From: Hamadaea sp.
Lineage (GTDB): Bacteria; Actinomycetota; Actinomycetes; Mycobacteriales; Micromonosporaceae
DNA: 64,000 nt
Assembly: GCF_013362815.1 (NCBI RefSeq)
Contig: NZ_JABFVK010000013.1
Coordinates: 587,254-651,253 of the forward strand
Reading direction: 5' to 3'
Below are positions 16,437 through 25,086 of this stretch, piece by piece. Numbering within the stretch: the stretch's first letter is position 1; every line of letters begins with the position of its first letter. Under the pieces are notes generated by a model. It made no database searches. It had not been told where the DNA came from and saw only the letters and a program-made list of their open reading frames with translations. Both the position numbers and the translations under genes were made by a program.

Positions 16437-17438
16437 TCACCATTCGGAGGGCAGCCCGAACCACCGCAGCGATCGGTCGTCGAACCTGGTCAGGGCGGCG
16501 ATCCGGGAGCCGCTCAGGGTCGCCGCCATCACCCCGATCCCGGTATGCGTACCGTCGTCCGCGGGGCGGTAGATGCCGAATGCCGGTGATCCGTTGGCCC
16601 GCGTCGGCAGCAGAGCGTAGTGCCGGCCGGTGCTGAACACCGTCTCGCAGAACCTGGTGGCGGCGGCGATCCCGATGTACTCGAACGGCACCGGCGGCAT
16701 CGAGATGAACACGTCGTCGGTCAGCAACGCCACGAGCGCACCGACGTCGGCCGACTCGTACGCGCTGACGAACTTCGCGACGATCGCGTCCTCGGCCGCC
16801 GACGCCGTCGGCGGCGCGGGCGCGCGGTCGCTCGGGTCGGGCAGGCGGGTCTGCAGACCGGCCCGGGCTCGGCGGAGTGCGCTGGTCACCGACTCGACCG
16901 TCGTGTCGAGCATGTCGGCCACCTCGGCGGCGTGGAAGCCGAGCACGTCCCGCAGCACGAGGACGGCGAGCTGGCGCGGCGGCAGGATCTGCAACGCCGT
17001 CACGAAGGCCAGCGAGATGGACTCGGTCTGCTCGTAGCGGGCCTCCGGCCCGATCGGCACGCCCGAGGCGCCCGCCAGCAACGCGTCGGGATACGGCTCC
17101 AGCCAGGGCACTTCGCCGAGCTGGGTGGGCTCGGGCGGGCTCACCCCCGGAAAGCCCCACTCCGTGGCCGGTCGCCGTCGCGCCGAGCGGAGCGTGTTGA
17201 GGCACCGGTTGGTGGCGATCCGGTAGAGCCAGGTCCGGATCGACGATCGCTCCGCGAATCCGGCCAGGCCCTGCCAGGCGGCCAGCATGGTGTCCTGCAA
17301 CGCGTCCTCGGCGTCCTGCACCGAACCGAGCATGCGGTAGCAGTGCACGTGCAGTTCCCGCCGATACGGCTCGGTGAGCGCCCGGAACGCGTCGCCGTCG
17401 CCGGCCCGCGCCCGGGAGATCAGATCCGTCGTGACCAC
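16437..17438 (-). CDS. ECF RNA polymerase sigma factor with SnoaL-like C-terminal domain
   Basis: 333 residues. Sigma70 region 2 (YRRELHVHCYRMLGSVQDAE DAL) and region 4 (LPPRQLAVLVLRDVLGFHAA, then EVADMLDTTVESVTSALRRA) are followed by about 110 residues of SnoaL_2-like fold (FVSAYESADVGALVALLTDD). This is the sigma group annotated as TIGR02960, in which the fused domain, rather than a separate anti-sigma factor, is thought to modulate activity. No anti-sigma gene is adjacent. Confidence 0.88.
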   Translation of the reverse strand: MVTTDLISRARAGDGDAFRALTEPYRRELHVHCYRMLGSVQDAEDALQDTMLAAWQGLAGFAERSSIRTWLYRIATNRCLNTLRSARRRPATEWGFPGVSPPEPTQLGEVPWLEPYPDALLAGASGVPIGPEARYEQTESISLAFVTALQILPPRQLAVLVLRDVLGFHAAEVADMLDTTVESVTSALRRARAGLQTRLPDPSDRAPAPPTASAAEDAIVAKFVSAYESADVGALVALLTDDVFISMPPVPFEYIGIAAATRFCETVFSTGRHYALLPTRANGSPAFGIYRPADDGTHTGIGVMAATLSGSRIAALTRFDDRSLRWFGLPSEW

Positions 17439-17480
17439 AATCCCGTCCTTCCGCCGTCTACGCCCATCCTGACCACATCG

Positions 17481-18935
17481 TCAGCGGCTCGCCGTGGCAC
17501 TCTCCGACGAACCGGCGCTCTGCGAAGGAGTGGACACCGCCGGGGTCGCGAACTGGGCGGTGATCCGGCGGCCGAGCGTACCGGTTCCGGCGAGGGCCGC
17601 CCCGACGGCGAGCGCCGCGCAGCCGACCAGCGCCGGAGTGAACCCCCCGACGAAGTCGGCGGGCGAGGCGTACCCGCCGGCGACGGCGAACACGGCGACG
17701 ACCGCCGCCACGCCGAACGCCCCGCCGAGCTGCCGCAACGCGCCGTACGCCCCGGACGCCTTGCCGAGATCGGGCGGAGCGACCGCACCGAGCACCGCGC
17801 TCTGCGTCGCCGGGATCGAGGCGGCGACCCCGATGCCGGACAAGATCAGCGGCGCCACGAGCTCCCAGTACGCGACCCCGGGCGCGGCGACGGCGGCGAT
17901 CCACACCATCGAGAGGCCGTGCAGCAGCATGCCGCCCACGATGAACGGGCGCTCGCCGTACCGGGGGATCAGCGAGCCGACCAAACGGGGGACCAGCGCC
18001 GTCATCGCACCCCACGGCACCAGCCGCAACCCGGCCTCAAGCGGTCCCGTCGACAGCCCCACCTGGAAGAACTGTGCCATGAAGTAGACCGAGCTGAAGG
18101 CCGACGCCCACACGAAGAAGATCGCGGCGTTGCCCGCCGCGAAGGCGCGTACGCCGAACAGCCGCAACGGCAGCATCGGCTGATCGGTCCGGCGCTCCAC
18201 CAGGAGGAAGGCCACCGTCAGGACGACTCCCGCGCCCAGCGTCAGCAGCGTCTCCGGGCCGGTCCACCCGGCGGTGTTGGCCCGGACGAGGCCCCAGACG
18301 AGCCCCAGCGCCGCCCCGCTCGACAGCAGCAGTCCGGGCAGGTCCAGGCGTACCTTCACGCCCGCGCTGGGCGAGATCCGGGTCAGCACCAGCCCGATGA
18401 GGATCGCCGCGAGCGGCACGTTGATCCAGAAGATCCAACGCCAGGACGTGCCGTCGGCGATCGCGCCGCCGAGCACCGGCCCGAGCGGGACGGACGTGCC
18501 GACGACCGCGGAGAACATGCCCAGCGCGCGGGCTCGGGTCGCTGGGGAGACCGCCGCGCCGAGCAGTGTCAGCGCCAGCGGCATGACGGCCGCCGCGCCC
18601 GCGCCCTGGACCGCGCGGGCGGCGATGAGCCAGCCCGCGTCCGGTGCGGCGGCGCAGCCCGCCGAGGCCACGGCGAAGACGGCGAGACCCAAGAGGAAGA
18701 TCCGCCGCCGGCCGAACCGATCGCCGAGCGCTGCCGCCGTCAGCAGCAAGACGGCGAAACTCAACGTGTACGCGTTCACCGTCCACTCGAGTTGTTCGGT
18801 GGACGCGTGCAGATCCAGGCGCAGTGTCGTCAACGCGGTCGCCACGACGGTGGTGTCGAGCCCGACGAGCAGCGCGGAGATCGCCGTGAGCCCGACGACC
18901 CAGCGCTGCGAGGTGGTCAGAGAGTGGTGAGTCAT
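17481..18935 (-). CDS. MFS drug exporter, DHA2 (14-helix EmrB/QacA type)
   Basis: 484 residues from ATG 18935 with about 14 membrane helices. Motif A is GDRFGRRRIFLLG, motif C-like GPVLGGAIAD, and the start LLVGLDTTVVATALTTL is typical of DHA2 proton-driven multidrug antiporters. Ends 42 bases before the sigma factor start on the same strand and could share its transcript. Divergent from a membrane protein gene at 19043. Substrate unknown. Confidence 0.87.
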   Translation of the reverse strand: MTHHSLTTSQRWVVGLTAISALLVGLDTTVVATALTTLRLDLHASTEQLEWTVNAYTLSFAVLLLTAAALGDRFGRRRIFLLGLAVFAVASAGCAAAPDAGWLIAARAVQGAGAAAVMPLALTLLGAAVSPATRARALGMFSAVVGTSVPLGPVLGGAIADGTSWRWIFWINVPLAAILIGLVLTRISPSAGVKVRLDLPGLLLSSGAALGLVWGLVRANTAGWTGPETLLTLGAGVVLTVAFLLVERRTDQPMLPLRLFGVRAFAAGNAAIFFVWASAFSSVYFMAQFFQVGLSTGPLEAGLRLVPWGAMTALVPRLVGSLIPRYGERPFIVGGMLLHGLSMVWIAAVAAPGVAYWELVAPLILSGIGVAASIPATQSAVLGAVAPPDLGKASGAYGALRQLGGAFGVAAVVAVFAVAGGYASPADFVGGFTPALVGCAALAVGAALAGTGTLGRRITAQFATPAVSTPSQSAGSSESATASR

Positions 18936-19042
18936 GGCGATGGTGACACCGCCGCCGGCCCGAACTGGGCGGCGCGCACCCGCGAATGAGACGGCCGTCA
19001 CGGTCGCGCTCTCATTGTGTGCGCTCCCATTAGGGTACGCGT

Positions 19043-19567
19043 GTGCGAACGGTCAAGGTCGAAACCCCCAGCGGCCAGACGTGGGGCGTACGCGTGGTGT
19101 GGCAGCCGCGGTGGAGCGCGCTGGTGCGGCGGTTCGGGGCCTGGCGGCGCAAACGCAAGGGCGAGAAGAGCTCCGGTGTCGGCGACTTCAGCGGCTGTGG
19201 TGACGTCGGGGGCTGCGGCGGCGACGACTTGGGCGCGATCGTTCTCGGGATCGTGCTGTTCATCGTCGGCGTACTGCTCTTCTGGTTCATCCTGCTGCCG
19301 TTGCTGCTGCTCGTCGTCGACATCCTCGTCATCGTTCTGCTGCTCCTGGTCGCCATCCCGGCCCGGGTGCTGTTCCGTCGTCCGTGGACGGTCGAGGCGG
19401 CGTACGACGACGGGCAGAACGAGCAGATCTTCTCCACCGACGTCGTCGGCTGGCGGCGCGCGCTGGCGACCCGGGACGACATCGCGGCGAAGTTGGCGCA
19501 GGGCTATCCGGTGCCGGTCGTGGGCACGCTGCGTACGCGGCTCAGCGGCCCGCCCGCCGAGTCATGA
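19043..19567 (+). CDS. two-helix membrane protein of unknown function
   Basis: 174 residues from GTG with TAGGGT as a leaderless -10. A basic cytoplasmic segment (about 1-45) is followed by a Gly/Cys motif GVGDFSGCGDVGGCGGDD, a long very hydrophobic hairpin (about 63-110) and a soluble C-terminal domain ending PVPVVGTLRTRL. No family recognised. The next gene, an MFS exporter, overlaps its stop by 4 bases, so they are coupled. Confidence 0.7.
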   Translation: MRTVKVETPSGQTWGVRVVWQPRWSALVRRFGAWRRKRKGEKSSGVGDFSGCGDVGGCGGDDLGAIVLGIVLFIVGVLLFWFILLPLLLLVVDILVIVLLLLVAIPARVLFRRPWTVEAAYDDGQNEQIFSTDVVGWRRALATRDDIAAKLAQGYPVPVVGTLRTRLSGPPAES

Positions 19568-20781
19568 CCACCACCGAGACGCGGGCCGCCGCCGGTCGGC
19601 TCGGGCGCGCGATGCTGCCGCTCGCGCTCGTCTTCTTCTCCGTCGGCGTCTCGACCGCGCTGGTCTACCCGTTCCTCGCGCTGTTTCTCGACACCGCGGT
19701 GCACGCCAGCCCGCTCCAGATCACGGTGTTCCTGGTCGTTTCGCCCCTGTCCGGCGTCTTCGCCGCCAGCGCGCTCGGCCGGTTGTCGGACCGGCGGGCC
19801 GTCCGGCGCGGGCTCATGCTCCTCGCAGCGGTGGGCGGGTTCGCCAGCGCCGGGCTGACCGCCGTCGTCCGGAACTACTGGCTGCTGCTCACGCTCGCGG
19901 TGACTGGCTGGGCCCTGGCCAATGCGCTCTTCCCGCAGACTTTGGCGTACGCCCGCCAGGTGCTCGTGCGCGATCGGCCGGATCGGGCCACCCTGGGACT
20001 GAGCGCACTGCGGACGGTGTTCTCCGTCGCCTGGGTCGTCGGCCCGTCGCTGGCGGCGTTCGTCATGAAGGCCGGCGGCTTCACCTGGTTGTACGCCTTC
20101 GCCGGAGCGATGTACGCCGTCGCCGGGCTGCTGGTGTTCTTCCTGTTCGACTCCGATCAGCCCCAGCCGAAGGCCACCCCGTCCGGCGCGGCCGACGCCG
20201 ACGTCCCGCTGGAGACCTCCTGGTGGACGCTGATGGCGACCGCGGCGGGGTTCACGTTGCTGCAAGCGCCGCTGACGCTGATCTCCCAGGTCCTGCCGAT
20301 CTACATCGGGCGGTACCTCGGCGGCGACGTCACCGACACCGGCCTGATCCTCGGCGTGTGCGCCTTCCTGGAGATCCCGTTCATGCTCGGCCTCGGCGCG
20401 ATCACCAGCCGGATCAGCGTACGCACGGTGGTGCTCGCCGGCAGTTGCTGCGGCGTGGCGTACTTCGCCCTCGCGTCGACGGCGACCGCCGTCTGGCACC
20501 TGGTGGCCGCGCAGATCCTGAACGCGCTGTTCATCTCGGCCGTCGCCGGAGTCGGCATCTCCTACATGCAGGGCATGCTGCCCCGGCATCCCGGGCGGGC
20601 CACCGCGCTGTTCACCAACTCGTTCCCGATCGGGGCGATGGTCGCCGGGCCGCTGTTCGGCGTGGCCCAGCATTTCGGGTTCCGGCTGGCCTGGCCGATC
20701 GCGACCGCCGTCTGCGCCGTCGGCCTGCTCCTGCTGTGGACCACCCGGCCGACGCCGGCTGCCGAACCGGCCGTCACGTAG
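19564..20781 (+). CDS. MFS transporter, sugar-efflux (SET) type
   Basis: 405 residues with 12 membrane helices and the intracellular motif LGRLSDRRAVRRG. The pattern of SQVLPIYIGRYLGG and LEIPFMLGLGAITSRIS is that of the SetA/SetB sugar efflux family, whose members export small glycosides; the substrate here is unknown. Starts with ATGA overlapping the previous stop and converges on nhaC with an 8-base overlap of coding ends. Confidence 0.8.
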   Translation: MTTTETRAAAGRLGRAMLPLALVFFSVGVSTALVYPFLALFLDTAVHASPLQITVFLVVSPLSGVFAASALGRLSDRRAVRRGLMLLAAVGGFASAGLTAVVRNYWLLLTLAVTGWALANALFPQTLAYARQVLVRDRPDRATLGLSALRTVFSVAWVVGPSLAAFVMKAGGFTWLYAFAGAMYAVAGLLVFFLFDSDQPQPKATPSGAADADVPLETSWWTLMATAAGFTLLQAPLTLISQVLPIYIGRYLGGDVTDTGLILGVCAFLEIPFMLGLGAITSRISVRTVVLAGSCCGVAYFALASTATAVWHLVAAQILNALFISAVAGVGISYMQGMLPRHPGRATALFTNSFPIGAMVAGPLFGVAQHFGFRLAWPIATAVCAVGLLLLWTTRPTPAAEPAVT

Positions 20782-22234
20782 CGCCGGTGGACTGGTCTGA
20801 CGCCTTCTCGATCTTGAATCCGGTGATGCCGTACAGCACGCTCAACGCCGGGCTCGCGTAGTTGAAGATCGCGTACGGCAGATAAGACAGCACCGGTACG
20901 CCCAGCACCGCGCCCATGAACGCCCCGCACGAGTTCCACGGCACTAGCGGCGAGGTGACCGTGGCGCTGTCGGCCGCCAGGCGGGACAGGTTCGTCGCGG
21001 CGAGGCCCCGCTTCTCGAACTCCAGGCGGAACACTCGCGACGGCAAGACGAGCGCGATGTACTGGTCGCCGGCGACGACGTTGAGCCCGAAGCCGCAGGC
21101 GAACACCGCGAGGAACAGCCGGCCGGTGCTGCTCGCCGCCCGGATCAGTGGATCGACCAGCCGGTTGATCAGGCCGAACTCCTCGAGGATCGCGCCGAAG
21201 GTGACGGCGCCGATGATCAGCCAGAGGGTGGGCAGCATGCTGTCCATGCCACCGCGCGACAACAGCCGGTCGATTTCGCCGATGCCGGAGTCGATCTCGA
21301 ACCCGTTGGCCATCGCCCGCCAGATCCCCTTGATCGAGCCGACCACCGGATTCTCGGCCGTGCCGACGAAGTCCCGCATGACCTGCGGTTGCAGGAACGC
21401 CCCGAGGATGCCGGCGAACAACGCCGAGATCATCAGCGCGAGGGTGGCCGGGACCTTCCGGACGGACAGCACCGCCAGCAGCACCAAGGGCAGCAGATTC
21501 CACGGGTTGATGTGGTAGATGTCGCCGAGACTGGCCAGCTCCACCTCTTTGCCGACCGGATTGTGCACGTCCGGTGCGCGTACCAGACTCAGAACCAGAA
21601 AGGCCACCGTGGCCAGGACGAACGCGGGGACCGAGGTCCAGGCCTGGCGTTTGATGTGCTGATGGACGTCCACCTTGACCATCTGCGCGGTCAGGATGGT
21701 GGTCTCGGACAACGGCGAGAGCTTGTCGCCCAGGTATGCCCCCGAGATCACCGCGCCCGCCGTGATGGCGGGGGAGACGCCGAGCATCGCCGCCACCCCG
21801 ATGAGCCCGGCCCCGATCGTTCCCGCGGTCGTCCACGAGCTGCCGATGCTCATCGCGACCGCGCCGCAGATGATCGCCGCCGCGGCGTAGTACCACGACG
21901 GCGACAGCGCTTGAATGCCGTAATAGACCAGCGTCGGGATGGTTCCCGAGAGGTTCCAGATGCCGATCAGCGCGCCGACCGCGAGCAGGATCAGCACCGC
22001 GCTGGTGATCGAGGTGAACGCGTTCTGCGCGGCCCGTTCGACGTCGGCCCAGGTGTGGCCGTTCTTCATGCCGATCAGCCCGGCGACCAGCACGCAGACG
22101 ATCAACGCGGCCTGGATCGGGCCGTCGAGCGCGTCGAGGCCGAACATGGCCAGCGCCGCGGCGATCAGACCGGCCAGGACGACGAGCGGAACGATCGCGT
22201 CCAGGAGCGACGGCTCCCGCTGCTGTCTCGACAT
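20774..22234 (-). CDS. nhaC: Na+/H+ antiporter NhaC family
   Basis: 486 residues, about 11-12 membrane helices. Recognisable NhaC landmarks are GAVAMSIGSSWTTAGTIG, ISGAYLGDKLSPLSETT and VVAGDQYIALVLPSRVF. These electroneutral or electrogenic antiporters exchange Na+ or organic acids such as malate and lactate for ions; which of these cannot be told here. Divergent from the peroxiredoxin gene with 89 bases between. Confidence 0.87.
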   Translation of the reverse strand: MSRQQREPSLLDAIVPLVVLAGLIAAALAMFGLDALDGPIQAALIVCVLVAGLIGMKNGHTWADVERAAQNAFTSITSAVLILLAVGALIGIWNLSGTIPTLVYYGIQALSPSWYYAAAAIICGAVAMSIGSSWTTAGTIGAGLIGVAAMLGVSPAITAGAVISGAYLGDKLSPLSETTILTAQMVKVDVHQHIKRQAWTSVPAFVLATVAFLVLSLVRAPDVHNPVGKEVELASLGDIYHINPWNLLPLVLLAVLSVRKVPATLALMISALFAGILGAFLQPQVMRDFVGTAENPVVGSIKGIWRAMANGFEIDSGIGEIDRLLSRGGMDSMLPTLWLIIGAVTFGAILEEFGLINRLVDPLIRAASSTGRLFLAVFACGFGLNVVAGDQYIALVLPSRVFRLEFEKRGLAATNLSRLAADSATVTSPLVPWNSCGAFMGAVLGVPVLSYLPYAIFNYASPALSVLYGITGFKIEKASDQSTGAT

Positions 22235-22323
22235 GCTGCCCCCTGGTCGTGACTGTACGGACGCGGCAGCTGTTCTGGGCGATATCTGGGATAAGGTGCC
22301 GAGACTCGGGTAACGATGGCGGT

Positions 22324-22803
22324 ATGACCGAGATGCCGCAGTCCGGCGACAAGGCGCCCGACTTCACCCTGCCGTTCGGCCCGGGAGAGACCGTCAGCCT
22401 CAGCTCGCTGCGCGGACGCCCGGTCGTGCTCGCCTTCTATCCGGCTGACTTCAGCCCCGTGTGCAGCGACCAGATGGCGCTCTACCAGGCGGTCAAGAGC
22501 GAGTTCGACCGGTACGACGCCCAGCTGTTCGGGATCTCCGTTGACGGCGTCTGGTGCCACCGCGCGTTCGCCGACAGCCGCAATCTGCGGTTCCCGCTGC
22601 TGTCGGACTTCGAGCCGAAGGGCGAGGTGTCGCGGGCGTACGGGTCGTATGACGCCGAGCTCGGCGAATCGTTGCGCAACCTGTTCGTCATCGACGCGTC
22701 GGGCACGGTGTTCTGGAGTTTCGCGTCGCCGAACGGGGTGAATCCGGGTGCCGACGGCATACTGTCGGCGCTGGAGGCGATGTCGGGCGGGGATGCGTCA
22801 TGA
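22324..22803 (+). CDS. peroxiredoxin (AhpE/Bcp-like)
   Basis: 159 residues, AhpC/TSA thioredoxin fold: GDKAPDFTLPFGPGETVSLS, then the peroxidatic motif FYPADFSPVCSDQ in which Cys is preceded by Pro and Ser at the usual spacing, and a second Cys in VDGVWCHRAF. Reduces hydroperoxides with a thiol partner. TAACGAT about 6 bases before the ATG could be a leaderless -10. The next gene, a DsbA-like thioredoxin-fold protein, overlaps by 4 bases and is the obvious candidate for its reductant. Confidence 0.87.
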   Translation: MTEMPQSGDKAPDFTLPFGPGETVSLSSLRGRPVVLAFYPADFSPVCSDQMALYQAVKSEFDRYDAQLFGISVDGVWCHRAFADSRNLRFPLLSDFEPKGEVSRAYGSYDAELGESLRNLFVIDASGTVFWSFASPNGVNPGADGILSALEAMSGGDAS

Positions 22804-23345
22804 CCACCCCGTTCGAGATCCAGACCGGGCGGCTGACCATCCCGGTCGGCGCGGGCGATCACATCCGCGGTTCCGAGTCCGCCCCGGTCACGCTCGTGGA
22901 ATACGGGGATTACCAGTGCCCGTACTGCGGGGCGGCGTACCCGATCGTCGAGGAGCTGCTGAGAGAGCGCGCCGACGTCGTACGCCTCGTGTTCCGCAAC
23001 TTCCCGCTGAGCGACATCCATCCGTCCGCCGAGCCGGCCGCGGAGTTCGCGGAGTCGGCCCCGCCCGACCGCTTCTGGGACGCCCACGACTGGCTGTTCA
23101 CGCATCAGGACCGGCTCGATCCGCCGCATCTGGCGTCGGCCGCCGCCGAACTGGACCCGTCCGGTCAGATGGTGAAGTCGATGGCCGGCCGCGTCTTCGC
23201 CGACCGGATCCGCCACGACTTCCTCGGCGGCGTACGCAGCGGGGTAAACGGGACGCCGACGTTCTTCGTCAACGGCGTACGCCATGACGGCGGGTACGAG
23301 CTGTCCGAGCTGATCGCGGCGGTCGACGCCGCCCGCCCGATGTGA
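22800..23345 (+). CDS. DsbA/DsbG-like thioredoxin-fold protein (CPYC)
   Basis: 181 residues with the Thioredoxin_4 arrangement: YGDYQCPYCGAAYP active site, then helical insert, and a cis-Pro loop in VNGTPTFFVNG. No signal peptide or membrane helix, so it is probably cytoplasmic, unlike typical DsbA. Overlap of 4 bases with the upstream peroxiredoxin suggests they work as a peroxide-reducing couple, or that this protein handles oxidised thiols. Confidence 0.83.
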   Translation: MTTPFEIQTGRLTIPVGAGDHIRGSESAPVTLVEYGDYQCPYCGAAYPIVEELLRERADVVRLVFRNFPLSDIHPSAEPAAEFAESAPPDRFWDAHDWLFTHQDRLDPPHLASAAAELDPSGQMVKSMAGRVFADRIRHDFLGGVRSGVNGTPTFFVNGVRHDGGYELSELIAAVDAARPM

Positions 23346-23376
23346 CGGGGAGGCGACGCCGTACGCCTTCGATGCG

Positions 23377-23979
23377 CTACCGGCCGTTCTGGTCACGCTC
23401 CTCGATCACGTGATCGATGAGGCCGTACTGCTGGGCGGCCACAGCGGTGAACACGCGGTCATGGTCGGTGTCGGCGCGCAGAGTCGCAGCACTCTGCCCC
23501 GTATGCCGGGCGAGGACCTCCTCGATGTCGGCCCGGACCCGGACCACCTCGTCGGCCTGGAGGATCAGGTCGGGGATCGCGCCGCGTCCCTGTGCGGCGG
23601 GTTGATGCAGCACGATGCGGGCATGCGGCAACGCCGCGCGCTTGCCGGACGTACCCGCCGCCAGGAGCACCGCGCCGACGGCGACCGCCTGCCCGACACA
23701 GATCGTCGCGATCTGCGGCCTGATGTAGCGCATCGTGTCGTAGACGGCCAGCATCGCGCTGGGATCTCCGCCCTCGCAGTTGATGTAGAGCTGGATCTCG
23801 CGCTCCGGGTTGTCCGCCTCCAGGTGCAGCAGCTGTGCCACGAGCGCGTTAGCGACTCCGGCGTCGAGCGCCGTGCCGAGATAGACGACGCGCTCGGTCA
23901 GCAGGTGCGAGTAGACGTCCATGACGCGATCGCCGCGCGGATGCTGGGCGATGACGTTCGGGATCATGTAGCTGCTCAT
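23377..23979 (-). CDS. ClpP paralogue lacking the catalytic serine
   Basis: 200 residues of ClpP fold: INCEGGDPSAMLAVYDTM, PHARIVLHQPAAQG with His125 and RADTDHDRVF around the Asp. The nucleophile motif, GQAASMG in active ClpP, reads GQAVAVG, with Ala100 where Ser should be. The remaining structure is intact, so it may form a structural ring, as ClpR does with ClpP in cyanobacteria and plastids, or modify the active partner encoded just upstream. Its start overlaps the preceding clpP stop (ATGA). Confidence 0.85.
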   Translation of the reverse strand: MSSYMIPNVIAQHPRGDRVMDVYSHLLTERVVYLGTALDAGVANALVAQLLHLEADNPEREIQLYINCEGGDPSAMLAVYDTMRYIRPQIATICVGQAVAVGAVLLAAGTSGKRAALPHARIVLHQPAAQGRGAIPDLILQADEVVRVRADIEEVLARHTGQSAATLRADTDHDRVFTAVAAQQYGLIDHVIEERDQNGR

Positions 23980-24608
23980 CGAGACGCCCCCTCCTCGGTC
24001 GCGCGGAGACCGACGTAGCGGCGGCGGCCCCGAGGCGCGATGTCGTCGAACTCCGCCACGATCTCGTCGATGAACCCGTACTCGAGCGCCTCTTGGGCGG
24101 TGTACCAACGGTCGTGCAAGGAGTCCTCGAACACCCGCTCGACGGGCTGGCCGGTGTCCTCGGCGATCAGGCGCAACACCGTGTCGCGCGTATGCCGCAG
24201 GTCGTTGGCCTGCAACTCGACGTCGACCGCGGTGCCTGCGATGCCCGCCGAGCCTTGGTGCATGAGGACCCGGGCGTGCGGCATCGCCCGGCGCTTGCCG
24301 CTGGTCCCGGCTGAGAGCAGGAACTGGCCGGCGCTGTAGGCGATGCCGAGCGCCAAGGTCGACACGGCGCACGGAATCAGCCGCATGACGTCGCGGATGG
24401 CCAGCATCGCCGGGACCGACCCGCCCGGCGAGTGAATCCACAGTGCTATGTCGGTGGACGGATCATCCATCGCCAAGGTGATCAGTTGTGACGTCAGGAG
24501 GGTGCCGTTGTCGTCGTCCAGCGGGCCGTCTAGGACGAGGACGCGCTGCTCGTACAGCTCGCGCCGGACGCGCTCGGTGAACATCAGGGGCTTGTGCTCA
24601 TCGCTCAT
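23976..24608 (-). CDS. clpP: ATP-dependent Clp protease proteolytic subunit
   Basis: 210 residues. Catalytic residues are present: Ser92 in GIAYSAGQFLLSAG, His117 in MPHARVLMHQG and the Asp in EDSLHDRWYT. Works as a barrel-shaped peptidase with a AAA+ unfoldase. With the Ser-less paralogue downstream and a divergent XRE regulator, the locus matches the clpP3-clpP4/popR arrangement of Streptomyces. Transcription probably starts in the 137-base gap that carries a PopR-type palindrome. Confidence 0.88.
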   Translation of the reverse strand: MSDEHKPLMFTERVRRELYEQRVLVLDGPLDDDNGTLLTSQLITLAMDDPSTDIALWIHSPGGSVPAMLAIRDVMRLIPCAVSTLALGIAYSAGQFLLSAGTSGKRRAMPHARVLMHQGSAGIAGTAVDVELQANDLRHTRDTVLRLIAEDTGQPVERVFEDSLHDRWYTAQEALEYGFIDEIVAEFDDIAPRGRRRYVGLRATEEGASR

Positions 24609-24649
24609 GCGTCCACCCTGCCCGCCGCATACGGCCGAACGCGGGCTCG

Positions 24650-24679
24650 TCTGCCGTCGGCAGATCTGCTCACAGCAGC
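24650..24679. promoter_or_regulatory. PopR-type operator pair in the clpP / regulator intergenic region
   Basis: A perfect palindrome TCTGCC-gtc-GGCAGA occupies 24650-24664, and an imperfect copy TCTGCT-cac-AGCAGC follows at 24665-24679. The consensus reported for Streptomyces PopR, as I recall it, is TCTGCC-N3-GGCAGA, an exact match to the first site. Sits 42 bases upstream of the clpP start and 82 bases upstream of the regulator start. Confidence 0.75.
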
Positions 24680-24745
24680 GAAGAACGCGTTCGGCTGTGG
24701 GCGGAAGAGCCGCTCGTGGGGCCCTTGCCCGCCTTACGATGAGGC

Positions 24746-25075
24746 GTGGCTGAGACCCCCCGGACAGACGACACTTCCGCCGGCCGCGAGCCGCTGTGGC
24801 GGCACGCCCTCGGCGAGCAGCTCCGATCGCTTCGCCAGGAGCGTGGGGAGACGCTGGCCGAAACGGCGGGACGGGCAGGAGTGTCGCCGCAGTACCTCTC
24901 CGAGATGGAGCGCGGCACCAAGGAACCGTCCAGCGAGATGATCGCCGCGGTCACCGGAGCGCTGGACGTCGCTCTCGTCGACGTCGCGGCGGCGATCGCG
25001 GAGAACCTCAGGAACCTGCGGCCGAGCGTGTTCACCGGGCCGACCTGCCGGGCGGCGTACGCACTAGCCGCCTGA
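24746..25075 (+). CDS. PopR/ClgR-like XRE regulator of clpP genes
   Basis: 109 residues from GTG; TACGAT six bases upstream suggests a leaderless mRNA. An XRE helix-turn-helix covers about residues 22-80 (LRSLRQERGETLAETAGRAG, then SPQYLSEMERGTKEPSSEMI), close to ClgR and PopR of actinomycetes. The protein ends ALAA; in Streptomyces PopR the last two alanines are needed for degradation by ClpP1P2 (established knowledge), so the same proteolytic feedback is likely. Predicted activator of the divergent clpP pair. Confidence 0.82.
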   Translation: MAETPRTDDTSAGREPLWRHALGEQLRSLRQERGETLAETAGRAGVSPQYLSEMERGTKEPSSEMIAAVTGALDVALVDVAAAIAENLRNLRPSVFTGPTCRAAYALAA

Positions 25076-25086
25076 CCGCCCAAACC

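Noticed and set aside
24601..24745. ClgR box (GTTCGC-N5-GCG) in the clpP promoter region
   Set aside because: Only partial resemblances (GTTCGG-ctgtg-GGC) are present; the PopR-type palindrome is an exact match.
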